A stretch of 64,000 bases of DNA from an uncultured Methanoregula sp. (GTDB lineage Archaea > Halobacteriota > Methanomicrobia > Methanomicrobiales > Methanospirillaceae). The notes beneath the pieces were generated by a model. That model was not told the origin of the DNA. It worked only from the letters and a program-made list of their open reading frames with translations, and did no database searches. Location: positions 372,001-436,000 of the forward strand of contig NZ_OY759744.1 in the NCBI RefSeq assembly GCF_963662735.1, in the 5' to 3' direction. Positions 1 through 8,137 of the stretch are shown piece by piece (the first letter of the stretch is position 1; every line of letters begins with the position of its first letter). The position numbers and the translations under genes were made by a program.

Positions 1-1
1 T

Positions 2-754
2 CACGGTGGCCGGATTGATACATTAGGCATTGATGAAAATGGCTGTCCGGTGATAATTGAGTTCAAGCGTGCAATGAACGAGAATATCATCAACCAGGGC
101 CTCTATTATCTCGACTGGCTTCTCGATCACAAAGGAGAATTTGAGCTCGCGGTCCTGAAAAAATTTGGTCAGGACGTAGCCAAGATTATTGAATGGAGTA
201 GTCCCCGGCTATTGTGTATTGCTGGCGATTTCACAAAATATGACATTCACGCAGTCTCACAAATCAATCGCAATATCGAGCTCATCAGATATCGTAACTA
301 TTATCCGGACCTTTTCCTACTGGAACTTGTCAATGTGACAAATGCAGACAATAATGTGGAGGCAGTTGTAAAAGACGGGGAAAAGAAGGAAACAATTTAC
401 AAAACAGTTTCAGAGCAACTGGATTCTTGTGAGACGAATCTCCGTGATATATATGAAGCATTGAAATCATTTGCCGAGGCTCTTGGAGATGATGTCCAGG
501 TAAAAACTCTCAAATATTACATCGCTTTCAAACGAATCAACAATTTTGCAAGTGTTGAAATTTTCCCTCAGAAAAAGGAGCTTAAAGTCTATCTGAAGAT
601 CGATCCCAACTCAATTACACTCGAAAAGGGATTTTCTCGCGATGTGACTAATGTCGGGCACTGGGGGACCGGCAATTTGGAACTGGTCATAAAAACCGAT
701 AGTGATCTTGAAAAAGCAAAACAATTGATCGCCAAAAGTTACGATAAAATGTGA
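2..754 (+). CDS. PD-(D/E)XK nuclease-like protein (DUF91/DUF5655 type), 5' end outside window
   Basis: The frame is open to the left edge, so the true start is missing; the GTG at 50 is internal. The visible part begins GGRIDTLGID and continues PVIIEFKR, which is the D...(E)xK pattern of the PD-(D/E)XK nuclease fold as seen in NucS/DUF91 proteins. The C-terminal ~110 residues (ALGDDVQV onward, with VGHWGTGNLEL) resemble DUF5655, a domain commonly fused to such nucleases. A role in DNA cleavage or restriction-like defence is inferred from the fold only. Base composition is visibly more AT-rich than the metabolic genes that follow, which suggests recent acquisition. It is followed 20 bp later by another nuclease-fold protein. 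Confidence 0.75.
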   Translation, partial: HGGRIDTLGIDENGCPVIIEFKRAMNENIINQGLYYLDWLLDHKGEFELAVLKKFGQDVAKIIEWSSPRLLCIAGDFTKYDIHAVSQINRNIELIRYRNYYPDLFLLELVNVTNADNNVEAVVKDGEKKETIYKTVSEQLDSCETNLRDIYEALKSFAEALGDDVQVKTLKYYIAFKRINNFASVEIFPQKKELKVYLKIDPNSITLEKGFSRDVTNVGHWGTGNLELVIKTDSDLEKAKQLIAKSYDKM

Positions 755-774
755 TAATGTTCCGAAGAGAATAA

Positions 775-1776
775 ATGGCAAAAATCTACGGAATCTCCGG
801 CAGCACGCGATATCTGCTGAAAGGCACAAGGCCTATAAATGGGAAAAAACCGGTGACCCTCGACGAGATCCATCACTTCCATACCAACTATGAAAAGATC
901 CTTGCGGAAACCCAGGACCTCACTGGTAAGATGCAGGATCAGTTGATATCTGACCTTCATGATCAGGAATCACTGCTTGATCAACGGATAAAGAAGGGAG
1001 TTGCAGAACGGACCCTTGAAGTCCACCGGCATATTCTCGAAATCAACCAAAACGTTGAGGAAAGCCAGAACTTTTTTTGGAAAGCCGGTTACAAGTTGCA
1101 GTTCTGGGGAGCCTGCTGGTTAAGTTCGTACAGAATTCATCATCCCTCCGTTCATGATGTAAACAGCCTTGAGCAAATTCGGTATCACCGACGGCAGACA
1201 ATTGCCAATAGGGATCGGGTAATTCAGAATGAATGCTGGAATGTAATGGCCAATCACAAATTCCTGAACGAGAACGAACCGTTCCTCATCGGTGCACAAG
1301 GAGAGGAACATGTGATTAAAATATTATCCGGGTTGCCCGATGATTTTCATATTCTCAATGATGTGAACCTTCGTTTTCAAGACTACATCTTCTGGCGAAA
1401 ACACCGGGAGTACATCAAAACCTGCCAGATTGATCACATCGTGATCGGCCCGACTGGTCTCTTCCTTCTTGAAACCAAGAACTGGAAACGATCGGACATT
1501 CAGGATAAAGCCGGTGATCTGACTCATCAGGTAAACCGGGCGAATTATGCATTATGGTATTGGCTCAAGGACAACTACTGGAGAAATGGCATGCCCAAAA
1601 TCCGGCAGGTGGTTATCTCCTTGCATGGGTCTCCAGTCTTCCAACCGTCTGATGCATTCATTGACGTAATAGCGCCCGGCAGATTGTGTAATTACATTAC
1701 AAACAGGGAATCAAAGTTGTCTGACGATGACATCCACAACCTGATCCGGAATATTCCCTGTAGGGACGCGATTTAA
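775..1776 (+). CDS. NERD (nuclease-related) domain protein
   Basis: 333 residues. The first ~160 residues are helical and charged with no recognised domain. From ~171 (LIGAQGEEHV) to ~300 the sequence fits the NERD domain: an E in GAQGEE, D220 in QIDHIVIG and the ETKNW motif (E233, K235) match the restriction-nuclease-like catalytic set. NERD proteins are predicted nucleases; the substrate is unknown. The gene lies 20 bp after another PD-(D/E)XK protein and shares its AT-richer composition, so the pair may be one acquired unit. The ATG at 775 is preceded by a weak purine-rich AAGAGA. No membrane segment is evident. Confidence 0.75.
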   Translation: MAKIYGISGSTRYLLKGTRPINGKKPVTLDEIHHFHTNYEKILAETQDLTGKMQDQLISDLHDQESLLDQRIKKGVAERTLEVHRHILEINQNVEESQNFFWKAGYKLQFWGACWLSSYRIHHPSVHDVNSLEQIRYHRRQTIANRDRVIQNECWNVMANHKFLNENEPFLIGAQGEEHVIKILSGLPDDFHILNDVNLRFQDYIFWRKHREYIKTCQIDHIVIGPTGLFLLETKNWKRSDIQDKAGDLTHQVNRANYALWYWLKDNYWRNGMPKIRQVVISLHGSPVFQPSDAFIDVIAPGRLCNYITNRESKLSDDDIHNLIRNIPCRDAI

Positions 1777-2156
1777 CAGATATAGCAATTGATAGGATGG
1801 GTGTACGATCTTTACAGGCTGACGGAAGAGGAAATTAAAATCGTTGAAGGGAAATAAAAAATCCGAGAGATTAAGTAATGAGAAGATAATCGAAAGAATT
1901 GAGTCGCTCCAACCCAACAAAGAGGGGCGGGTGGGGGAGCGACGAACTCTTCCCCACAACCACGTTAAACAGTCACAATGCGGTGTACACCCAGCCGGGG
2001 GTCGGACGAAATTTTTGTTGCACAGGGCATTGTGATACGATAAAATCGCCAGACGGGGTATATAAATTTTCTAACGCAATCCTCTACCGATTAAGCCTGT
2101 TCACGCAATATTCTCCCCACTGAATCAAATTCATTGGAATATCCAACAGGGGAGTG

Positions 2157-2206
2157 TCCATCACCCCCCCCACTCAGTAAAAAGAGGTGGGGGGGCCGGC
2201 CCCCCT
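2157..2206. repeat. GC-rich hairpin with a perfect 16-bp palindrome
   Basis: A run of eight C followed by ACTC pairs with GAGGTGGGGGGG across a short AGTAAAAA loop, with a one-base bulge. It leads into the perfect palindrome GGGGGGCCGGCCCCCC at 2190-2205. This is a strong cruciform or RNA-hairpin candidate; no function is evident. Confidence 0.5.
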
Positions 2207-2389
2207 CTCCCCCATGTCGCCCGTCCCCTTGCCCTCCAATCCCCCGGCGCGTTCTCTGCCCCCGGTCCACAAAAATAACCCTGTAACATCGTTTAAATTC
2301 CTGGAAAGGCACAAAGCGTATATCCCGGCACCGGAAGAACATGAATACGTGGCAAAAACCACAATGAACGAGAATTCGCTGAAAAGGAA

Positions 2390-2500
2390 GTGATAACCAC
2401 GTCAAATAAGGCAAAGAAGGTAGTCGCCCCGGCAGCAGCAAAGACCGCTCCCGTACTCGTGCCAACCGAGGGCAAGAAGTCCCACGGAAAGAGATCATAA
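2390..2500 (+). CDS. Possible 36-residue basic peptide (GTG start)
   Basis: A GTG-started frame encodes a Lys/Ala-rich, histone-tail-like peptide with the runs NKAKKVVAPAAAK and EGKKSHGKRS, then TAA. An AAAAGGA stretch lies just upstream but too close for ideal ribosome binding. No family is recognised. The charge pattern hints at a nucleic-acid-binding peptide, but the frame could be chance. Confidence 0.25.
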   Translation: MITTSNKAKKVVAPAAAKTAPVLVPTEGKKSHGKRS

Positions 2501-2706
2501 GCAATTTTTCATTTCCCCTATTTTTCTAAAAAGTTCTTGCCGGAATACCGTTTTCCCGGAAGGCCGACGGGCTGCCGGATCGGCATGGCTGATCCCCCGC
2601 GTGGGCAGGAAGTCCCCGGAAAATATACGTAAATTAATGTCCGTTCCCTGTAAACAGGTATCAATCCGGTTTCAGCTGTGCAGAAACCGAATGATGAGGA
2701 CAACCC

Positions 2707-3576
2707 ATGAATAAGAACCTGACACTAACCCTGGCAATTGCCATCGCCCTCTGCCTCGTACTCGCGGCAGGGTGCACCGGTACTACCACCTCCGGCACCT
2801 GCCCGCCACCGGCGGCTTCGCAGGGAGACCTGCAGACCTATCCGGCAGTATCGATCAATGCAACACCCATCCAGTATAAGGACGTGAACGGCGTGAAGCT
2901 CGCGTACCGGGAATTCGGATCCGGCGAACCCCTCCTGATGATCACGGGCTTTGGCAATTCCATGGACGGATGGAACGAGACCTTCATCGGCATCCTTGCC
3001 TCGAAGTACCATGTCTACATCTACGATCCCCGGGGAATGGGGTCCAGCAGCGACACGAATACAACGCCCGTCTTTTCCCAGTACTCCGATGATGCCGCAG
3101 AACTGATACGAGCGCTCGGGTATGACAGCATGCACGTGTACGGGGTATCCATGGGATCCTCGACCGCCCAGCAGCTGGTCATCGATCATCCCGAGCGTGT
3201 CAGGAAACTGGTCCTGGACTCGGTGACCTACAGCATCAGGCTTCCCGAGACAAAACTCCTGCTCGGGCTCAATGAACAGATCAACGCATCTCCCTCGCAG
3301 CCCGCAGGCACGCGGAAGGAGGCCCAGGCCAACCTTGGATGGAACGGTTCCTGGGACAAGTTGTCCGGCATCCACAAGGATGTCATGTTCGTTGAGGGAA
3401 CGGAAGATATCCTGACACCCGATCCCATCTCGGTCCGGATGGCCGGGCAGATCAATGGCTCGTGGGTGGTGCGGTTCAAAGGCCTTCCGCATTTCGGGTC
3501 TCGGTATGCCCCGGTCCAGTACGGGAAGAACGCCCTGGACTTCCTTTCGATGAACGAGTCCCCCCTTGGCAAATAA
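2707..3576 (+). CDS. Alpha/beta hydrolase lipoprotein
   Basis: 289 residues. An N-terminal hydrophobic segment ends in the lipobox VLAAGC (Cys23), so the protein is probably lipid-anchored outside the membrane. The hydrolase core starts at ~58 (DVNGVKLAYREFG). The nucleophile elbow is GVSMGS with Ser148, and the likely acid and base are Asp234 (EGTEDILTP) and His262 (LPHFG). The motif YDPRGMGSS is typical of esterases and haloperoxidase-like hydrolases. Substrate cannot be named. The ATG follows a good GAGGA ribosome site. The gene stands alone, with a T-run (CTTTTTTT) straight after the stop that could end transcription. Confidence 0.85.
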   Translation: MNKNLTLTLAIAIALCLVLAAGCTGTTTSGTCPPPAASQGDLQTYPAVSINATPIQYKDVNGVKLAYREFGSGEPLLMITGFGNSMDGWNETFIGILASKYHVYIYDPRGMGSSSDTNTTPVFSQYSDDAAELIRALGYDSMHVYGVSMGSSTAQQLVIDHPERVRKLVLDSVTYSIRLPETKLLLGLNEQINASPSQPAGTRKEAQANLGWNGSWDKLSGIHKDVMFVEGTEDILTPDPISVRMAGQINGSWVVRFKGLPHFGSRYAPVQYGKNALDFLSMNESPLGK

Positions 3577-3734
3577 CTTTTTTTAACACGGGCAGGGAAC
3601 AGGTTTCCCCGCCACCCGCCGAGGTTCTGCTTCGGCACTGAAATGGATGGAAAAACAGCTCACTTCTTCTTTTTCCCGTGCCGGATCCGGTATTTCCGGT
3701 TCCTGCAGTCATCCGAAACCTTCCACAAGGCAAA

Positions 3735-3800
3735 GAGGCAAAAACAGGACTGACTAAAAAAAACAAGAGTCCGGGTGGCGTGGACTTACATTCCACCCGG
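3735..3800 (-). terminator. Intrinsic terminator of the minus-strand small unit
   Basis: Read on the minus strand, CCGGGTGG (3800-3793) pairs with CCACCCGG (3778-3771) around a 14-nt loop. It is followed by CTCTTG and eight T residues. Stem plus U-tract is the standard intrinsic terminator shape and would end the transcript that starts near 4190. Confidence 0.6.
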
Positions 3801-3917
3801 GGGCACGACCGGTTGCGTGACGTGTGAGATGAGGCGATACCCTGCCGGTTGTTGCAGATCCCTGCAATGAGTGTGATAACGGTCGATTGAGTGTGGGTGC
3901 GTATTGAGGACGTGAGG

Positions 3918-4166
3918 TCAGGAGATGGTCACATGACACATACCATGGATCGGATACGGTTCCTGCATGGTTATACCGGCTGACACTGGCCATTCCTGTT
4001 CCTGGTACAGGTCAGCCTGGCGACAATACTCTCCGGCGCCCCGGACACCGCTGATACGGCGTGCGGACAGGTCCCGGAGAGGACCGGGATACGCACGGGC
4101 CGGAGAATCCGGACCGGGCCCGGCTTCGGCCGCTGTATCGGCGATGGTCGCGTGATAGGTGTTCAT
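3918..4166 (-). CDS. Possible small protein of 82 residues under a cysteine-regulon operator
   Basis: The frame starts with ATG at 4166, preceded at a 7-nt gap by ACAGGA, a good ribosome site. Upstream lie an operator copy and a TATA box at the right spacing, and downstream an intrinsic terminator. The protein begins MNTYHATIADTAAEAG, has a Pro/Gly-rich middle and a C-terminal part with two Cys (EYCRQ and GMCHV); no domain is recognised. The promoter architecture is stronger evidence than the protein itself. The transcript could equally be a regulatory RNA of roughly 450 nt. Confidence 0.42.
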   Translation of the reverse strand: MNTYHATIADTAAEAGPGPDSPARAYPGPLRDLSARRISGVRGAGEYCRQADLYQEQEWPVSAGITMQEPYPIHGMCHVTIS

Positions 4167-4177
4167 GGCTGTTTCCT

Positions 4178-4193
4178 GTTCACGGTTGTGAAC
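4178..4193. promoter_or_regulatory. Palindromic operator copy 1 (GTTCAC-N4-GTGAAC)
   Basis: GTTCACGGTTGTGAAC is a 16-bp palindrome with 6-bp arms. It sits between the minus-strand TATA box and the ribosome site of the small unit at 4166, over the expected transcription start. That is the position expected for a repressor site. Confidence 0.6.
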
Positions 4194-4213
4194 ACACAGT
4201 ATGGGAGCGGGGC

Positions 4214-4224
4214 GATTATATACC
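4214..4224 (-). promoter_or_regulatory. TATA box for the minus-strand small unit
   Basis: Minus-strand GGTATATAATC is a near-ideal archaeal TATA element. It lies about 25-30 bp upstream of the operator that would cover the transcription start. Confidence 0.5.
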
Positions 4225-4337
4225 CTGATTTTGCGTCAGGTTTTGCCGCTATCTTAATATCGGGCAATGCAGAAGGTATGCCATACAGCAACGGTCCCGC
4301 CCTCATGCTCACCCGGCCGGTGTGACCGGAAACCAAC

Positions 4338-4374
4338 CTATATATCGGGCCCGCACAATTAACAATTGTGAATT
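4338..4374 (+). promoter_or_regulatory. cysK promoter: TATA box and operator copy 2
   Basis: TATATATC at about 4340-4347 is followed by TTAACAATTGTGAATT at 4359-4374. The latter is one mismatch from the perfect palindrome seen near 19933. The operator lies where transcription should start, about 60 bp before the cysK start codon, so binding would block initiation. Confidence 0.6.
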
Positions 4375-4428
4375 CTGGTACCTGCCCGCACACGACCCGC
4401 GGGATAACACCGGATCCGGAGGGAAACT

Positions 4429-5358
4429 GTGGCAAAGATCTATGACGATATCACAAAAACGGTTGGCAACACGCCCCTCGTGCGGCTCGGGCACATAACA
4501 AAAGGTTCGCGGGCAACGGTACTGGCCAAGGTCGAATCCTTCAACCCGATGGGCAGTGTCAAGGACCGCATCGGCGTTGCCATGATCGAAGCGGCGGAGG
4601 CGGCGGGGCTCATCCACCCCGACACCGTCATCCTTGAACCAACGAGCGGGAACACGGGTATTGCCCTTGCCATGGTTGCCGCAGCCCGGGGATACAGGAT
4701 CACGCTCGTCATGCCGGAGACCATGAGCATCGAGCGGCGCAAGCTGCTCAAAGCCTTCGGGGCGGAACTCGTCCTCACTCCCGGAAAGGAAGGCATGAAA
4801 GGCGCGATTGCCAGAGCCGAGGAGCTCCTGCGGGAGAACCCGAAGTTCTTCTATATCCCCCAGCAGTTCCGCAACCCCGCAAACCCGGCCATCCACCGGA
4901 AGACCACCGCCGAGGAGATCTGGCGGGACACGGACGGGAACGTGGATGGAGTCGTGGCCGGTGTCGGCACCGGGGGCACGATCACCGGTATCGCGTCGGT
5001 GATCAAGCCCCGCAGGCCCGGCTTCAAAGCGATTGCCGTGGAACCCGATGCATCGCCGGTCCTTTCGGGCGGGCAGGCAGGGCCGCACAAGATCCAGGGG
5101 CTCGGGGCGGGTTTTGTCCCGGATGTGCTCCGAAAAGATCTCCTCGACGAGGTTATCCGCGTGACCTACGAGGACGCGATTGCAACGGCCCGGCGCATGG
5201 CAAAGGAAGAGGGCATCCTCATCGGCATCTCGGGAGGGGCGGCGACATGGGCAGCACTCCAGCTTGCCGGACGGGAAGAATACGTGGGTAAGACCATTAT
5301 CGTCATCCTCCCGGATACCGGCGAGCGGTACCTGAGCACGGAGCTCTTTGAGGCGTGA
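4429..5358 (+). CDS. cysK: Cysteine synthase (O-acetylserine sulfhydrylase)
   Basis: Makes L-cysteine from O-acetylserine and sulfide with PLP, in the cytoplasm. The 309-residue length is normal. PLP-lysine K45 lies in PMGSVKDR, the substrate loop TSGNTG at 72-77, the phosphate-binding loop GTGGT at 180-184, and the C-terminal [11 protein letters not shown] is typical of CysK. The GTG start at 4429 is chosen because GGAGGG precedes it at good spacing. cysE follows 12 bp later, so the two form an operon that makes cysteine from serine. A TATA box and palindromic operator lie upstream, shared with the nifS region, which suggests control by the regulator at 19995. Confidence 0.95.
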   Translation: MAKIYDDITKTVGNTPLVRLGHITKGSRATVLAKVESFNPMGSVKDRIGVAMIEAAEAAGLIHPDTVILEPTSGNTGIALAMVAAARGYRITLVMPETMSIERRKLLKAFGAELVLTPGKEGMKGAIARAEELLRENPKFFYIPQQFRNPANPAIHRKTTAEEIWRDTDGNVDGVVAGVGTGGTITGIASVIKPRRPGFKAIAVEPDASPVLSGGQAGPHKIQGLGAGFVPDVLRKDLLDEVIRVTYEDAIATARRMAKEEGILIGISGGAATWAALQLAGREEYVGKTIIVILPDTGERYLSTELFEA

Positions 5359-5370
5359 GGACAGGATAGC

Positions 5371-6333
5371 ATGGTTTTCGACAGCGTACGGGAAGATATC
5401 CGGGCGATCTTTTCAAAAGACCCGGCGGCCCGCTCCAGGCTGGAGGTGGTCTGCTGTTACCCGGGCCTCCATGCCCTCTGGTTCCACCGCAGGGCACACT
5501 GGCTCTGGATCCATAACGCGAAATTCTGTGCCCGGCTCGTCTCCCATATCAGCCGGTTCCTGACCGGCATCGAGATCCACCCCGGGGCGCAGATCGGGCG
5601 CAGGGTTGTGATCGATCACGGCATGGGCGTCGTGATCGGGGAAACCGCGGAAGTGGGCAACGATGTGCTCATCTACATGGGTGTTGTGCTCGGCGGGACG
5701 GCGCTCGAGAATGTCAAGCGTCACCCGACCGTTGAGGACAACGTCATCATCGGTTCCGGCGCGATCGTGCTGGGCCCCATACGGATCGGGGCGGGGGCAA
5801 AAGTCGGGGCAGGCTCGGTCGTGGTCCGGCCCGTTCCCCCGGGAGCAACCGTGGTCGGCGTTCCCGGAAGAATTGCCGGGCCGGAATGCGGGACCCTGCA
5901 GGATGAGACCGGGGGCATGCCGGACCCCATGCTCCGGGTCGTGAGCCGGCTCCTGGACCGGCAGAACCAGCTCGAAGACCGGCTCCGCACCATGGAGCAG
6001 TCCATTCCCCGGGCGGAACCGGATGCATTCAAAGCTGAACATGTCTGCGAAGCGCAGATCCGCGATGCACTCAAGGATGTGATCGACCCCGAAGTGGGGA
6101 TCGATATCGTGGACCTCGGCCTCATCAAGGAGATCCGGGTGCGGGGAAGCCGGGCAGAGATCGACATGGTCCTCACGAGCAAAGCCTGCCCGCTGGTGGA
6201 CCATCTCTCGGACCAGGTGAAGCGCAGGGCGCTGGGCGTCTGCGGGATTGATGACGTGGTCCTGACCGTGCTCGACGAGCCCTGGAACTGGGACCGGTTC
6301 GTGAAACAACGGGGCAGTCTCAAAGAGATCTAG
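5371..6333 (+). CDS. cysE: Serine O-acetyltransferase fused to a DUF59/MIP18 iron-sulfur assembly domain
   Basis: Residues 1-~175 are a compact serine acetyltransferase: a short helical N-terminus, then hexapeptide repeats ([28 protein letters not shown]) with the catalytic DHG/H pattern. It acetylates serine for the CysK encoded just upstream. Residues ~188-215 form a short coiled-coil linker ([17 protein letters not shown]). Residues ~225-310 match DUF59: [20 protein letters not shown] and T269-S-K-A-C273-P, the conserved Cys of that family, which assists iron-sulfur cluster assembly (MIP18/SufT). Stand-alone CysE is usually 200-270 residues, so the 320-residue length reflects the fusion. 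No frameshift is needed; the frame is continuous. Confidence 0.92.
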   Translation: MVFDSVREDIRAIFSKDPAARSRLEVVCCYPGLHALWFHRRAHWLWIHNAKFCARLVSHISRFLTGIEIHPGAQIGRRVVIDHGMGVVIGETAEVGNDVLIYMGVVLGGTALENVKRHPTVEDNVIIGSGAIVLGPIRIGAGAKVGAGSVVVRPVPPGATVVGVPGRIAGPECGTLQDETGGMPDPMLRVVSRLLDRQNQLEDRLRTMEQSIPRAEPDAFKAEHVCEAQIRDALKDVIDPEVGIDIVDLGLIKEIRVRGSRAEIDMVLTSKACPLVDHLSDQVKRRALGVCGIDDVVLTVLDEPWNWDRFVKQRGSLKEI

Positions 6334-6448
6334 CCTCGCTTCACGCGGAAGGTCTCCTTCCCGGACTCCTTCTCTTTTTCGTAAGACCGGTATCCTGCAC
6401 ATGAAAGCAGACCTGATACCTTATGTCCCGGAACACTAACCGGTACGT

Positions 6449-7651
6449 ATGAAGCATGCCAGATCCGGCATAGGAAAAACCCAGAAAGCCCCTGCTGCCG
6501 GAGGACTCTTTTCTGCCCATCCTTCCCGGGCGGACACGTTTACCGAATCCGTTATCCGGGAGATGACCCGGCTTGCGCTCGCCCACAATGCCATCAACCT
6601 GGCCCAGGGCTTCCCGGATTTCCCCTGCCCGGATGAACTTAAAACCGCGGCCTGCGAGGCGGTCCGGGCCGACCACAACCAGTACGCAATCACCTGGGGT
6701 GCCAAAAACCTCCGGGATGCACTTGCAGAACGGGTGAAGAAGTTCAATGGCATGACCTTCGATCCCGAGGCGGAGATCACCGTCACCTGCGGGTCAACCG
6801 AGGCCATGATGGCATCGATGCTTGCCGTCATCCAGCCGGGCGACGAAGTCATTGTTCCCGAACCCTTCTACGAAAATTACGGCCCGGATGCGGAGATCTC
6901 CGGCGCCGTCCCGAAATATGTTCCCCTGGCCGCCGATTTCTCTGTCAACGAGGAGGCCTGGAAGAAGGCCGTGTCCCGGAAGACCCGGGCCATCATCCTC
7001 AACACCCCCAACAACCCGACCGGCAAGATCTTTACCCGGAGCGAGCTTGCCTTCATCCGCGACCTCTGCGTGGATCACAACCTGGTAGCCCTGACCGACG
7101 AGATCTATGAACACATTGTGTACGACGGGAAAAAACACATCTCGCTCGGATCGCTCGACGGCATGGAAGACCGGACGGTAACAATCGGCAGTTTCTCGAA
7201 AACCTACAGTGTCACGGGCTGGCGCGTGGGCTATGCCCTGGCGGATTCAGCGCTCACGTCACGGATCCGCAAGATCCACGACTTTCTGACCGTCGGTGCC
7301 CCGGCTCCCCTGCAGCAGGCAGCAGCTGCAGCCCTGGCACTGCCGGAATCCTATTACCACGGGCTTGCCCGGGAGTACGACCGCAAACGGCATATTCTCT
7401 ATAAAGGCCTCAGGAAAGCAGGGTTTTCCTGCGAACTTCCCGAAGGGGCGTATTACATCTTCACGGACATTGCCGGCTTTGGGAAAAAGGACGTGGAGTT
7501 TGCCCGCTTCCTCATAGAGAAGATCGGGGTTGCGGCAGTGCCGGGCAGTTCATTCTACCACAAGGGAGGGGAGACGAAACTCCGGTTCACCTTCTCGAAA
7601 AAGGACGAGACCCTCCACGAGGCCTGCACGAGGCTGGAGAACCTGGCCTGA
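6449..7651 (+). CDS. Class I/II PLP aminotransferase
   Basis: 400 residues of fold-type I aminotransferase. PLP-lysine K251 is in SFSKTYSVTGWRVGYA; also visible are GSTEAM (115-120), the PNNPTG motif at 187-192 and the tail Arg in KLRFTFSK. It probably transfers amino groups among aspartate, aromatic amino acids or similar; the closest general description is aspartate/kynurenine-type (COG0436). In this sulfur-rich neighbourhood it might interconvert cysteate and sulfopyruvate, but that is speculation. It is 115 bp after cysE and on the same strand, with a fairly long N-terminal extension (~25 residues), so the ATG may be somewhat downstream. Confidence 0.88.
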   Translation: MKHARSGIGKTQKAPAAGGLFSAHPSRADTFTESVIREMTRLALAHNAINLAQGFPDFPCPDELKTAACEAVRADHNQYAITWGAKNLRDALAERVKKFNGMTFDPEAEITVTCGSTEAMMASMLAVIQPGDEVIVPEPFYENYGPDAEISGAVPKYVPLAADFSVNEEAWKKAVSRKTRAIILNTPNNPTGKIFTRSELAFIRDLCVDHNLVALTDEIYEHIVYDGKKHISLGSLDGMEDRTVTIGSFSKTYSVTGWRVGYALADSALTSRIRKIHDFLTVGAPAPLQQAAAAALALPESYYHGLAREYDRKRHILYKGLRKAGFSCELPEGAYYIFTDIAGFGKKDVEFARFLIEKIGVAAVPGSSFYHKGGETKLRFTFSKKDETLHEACTRLENLA

Positions 7652-7732
7652 TCCCACTCCCGCTTTTTTTAGTTTCCCGACGCAGGATCAAAAAACCAAG
7701 AATTTAAACCATGACATCCACCACTCCATACT

Positions 7733-8008
7733 ATGGAGCGGATCACCGCGGTGGCACGGGGGAAAGTCCAGGGGGTCGGGTACCGGCAGTTCATCTCCGA
7801 CTGTGCCCGCCGCATGGGCATCCATGGGGAGGTTATGAATCTCCCCGATGGCTCGGTCCGTATCGTTGTCGAAGGTCCGCCGACAACCCTTGAGGATTTT
7901 GTCTGCCTTGCCCATGCAGAGGAGAATCCGGTGATCCGCGTGGAAAAACTCGATGTAAAAAAAGAGCCCGCAACCGGTGAATTCCGGGGATTCTTTGTCC
8001 ACTGGTAA
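7733..8008 (+). CDS. acyP: Acylphosphatase
   Basis: Hydrolyses acyl phosphates such as carbamoyl phosphate or 1,3-bisphosphoglycerate. The 91 residues are the usual size. The catalytic Arg18 sits in GKVQGVGYRQF and Asn36 in GEVMNLPDGSV, both at the expected positions. It appears monocistronic, with an AT-rich element (GAATTTAAACC) about 30 bp upstream that may be its promoter. Confidence 0.92.
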   Translation: MERITAVARGKVQGVGYRQFISDCARRMGIHGEVMNLPDGSVRIVVEGPPTTLEDFVCLAHAEENPVIRVEKLDVKKEPATGEFRGFFVHW

Positions 8009-8137
8009 CAGTCCTGCGGGTTCGGGAGCGATCCGGCTTTTACGAGAAAGTGAGAATTTGCCGGTGGGGTACTGATCCCGCAACATTGATCGGAACGAGA
8101 CGAGCTGCGGATTTCTCTAAAAAAGGAAGAGAGATAA

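Larger units (their letters stand above)
1777..2706. other. Intergenic region, mostly non-coding, with hairpins
   Basis: About 930 bp without a convincing conserved gene. Visible structure: an 8-bp inverted repeat GTCGCTCC (about 1902) / GGAGCGAC (about 1934); a C-run/G-run hairpin ending in a perfect GC palindrome at 2157-2206; and one possible 36-residue basic peptide at 2390-2500. Other open frames overlap on both strands with no recognisable product. The stretch may be remnant DNA between acquired and core genes. Confidence 0.5.
3577..4428. other. Intergenic region holding a minus-strand small transcription unit and cysK control sites
   Basis: The 850-bp gap is not empty. On the minus strand it contains, in order, a TATA box (4224-4214), a palindromic operator (4193-4178), a ribosome site, an 82-codon frame (4166-3918) and a hairpin/T-run terminator (3800-3735). 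On the plus strand it contains the TATA box and a second copy of the operator just before cysK. The components are listed separately. Confidence 0.6.

Noticed and set aside
2091..2504. 137-codon minus-strand frame over the GC hairpin
   Set aside because: Gly/Arg-rich translation of the C/G runs, no start context and no family.
1777..4428. tRNA or CRISPR in the long gaps
   Set aside because: No T-loop GGTTCAAAT-type box with acceptor pairing and no evenly spaced repeats were found.
5413..6402. 329-codon frame on the minus strand
   Set aside because: It is the reverse shadow of cysE-DUF59, His/Asp-rich with no known domain; the plus-strand gene has clear motifs.
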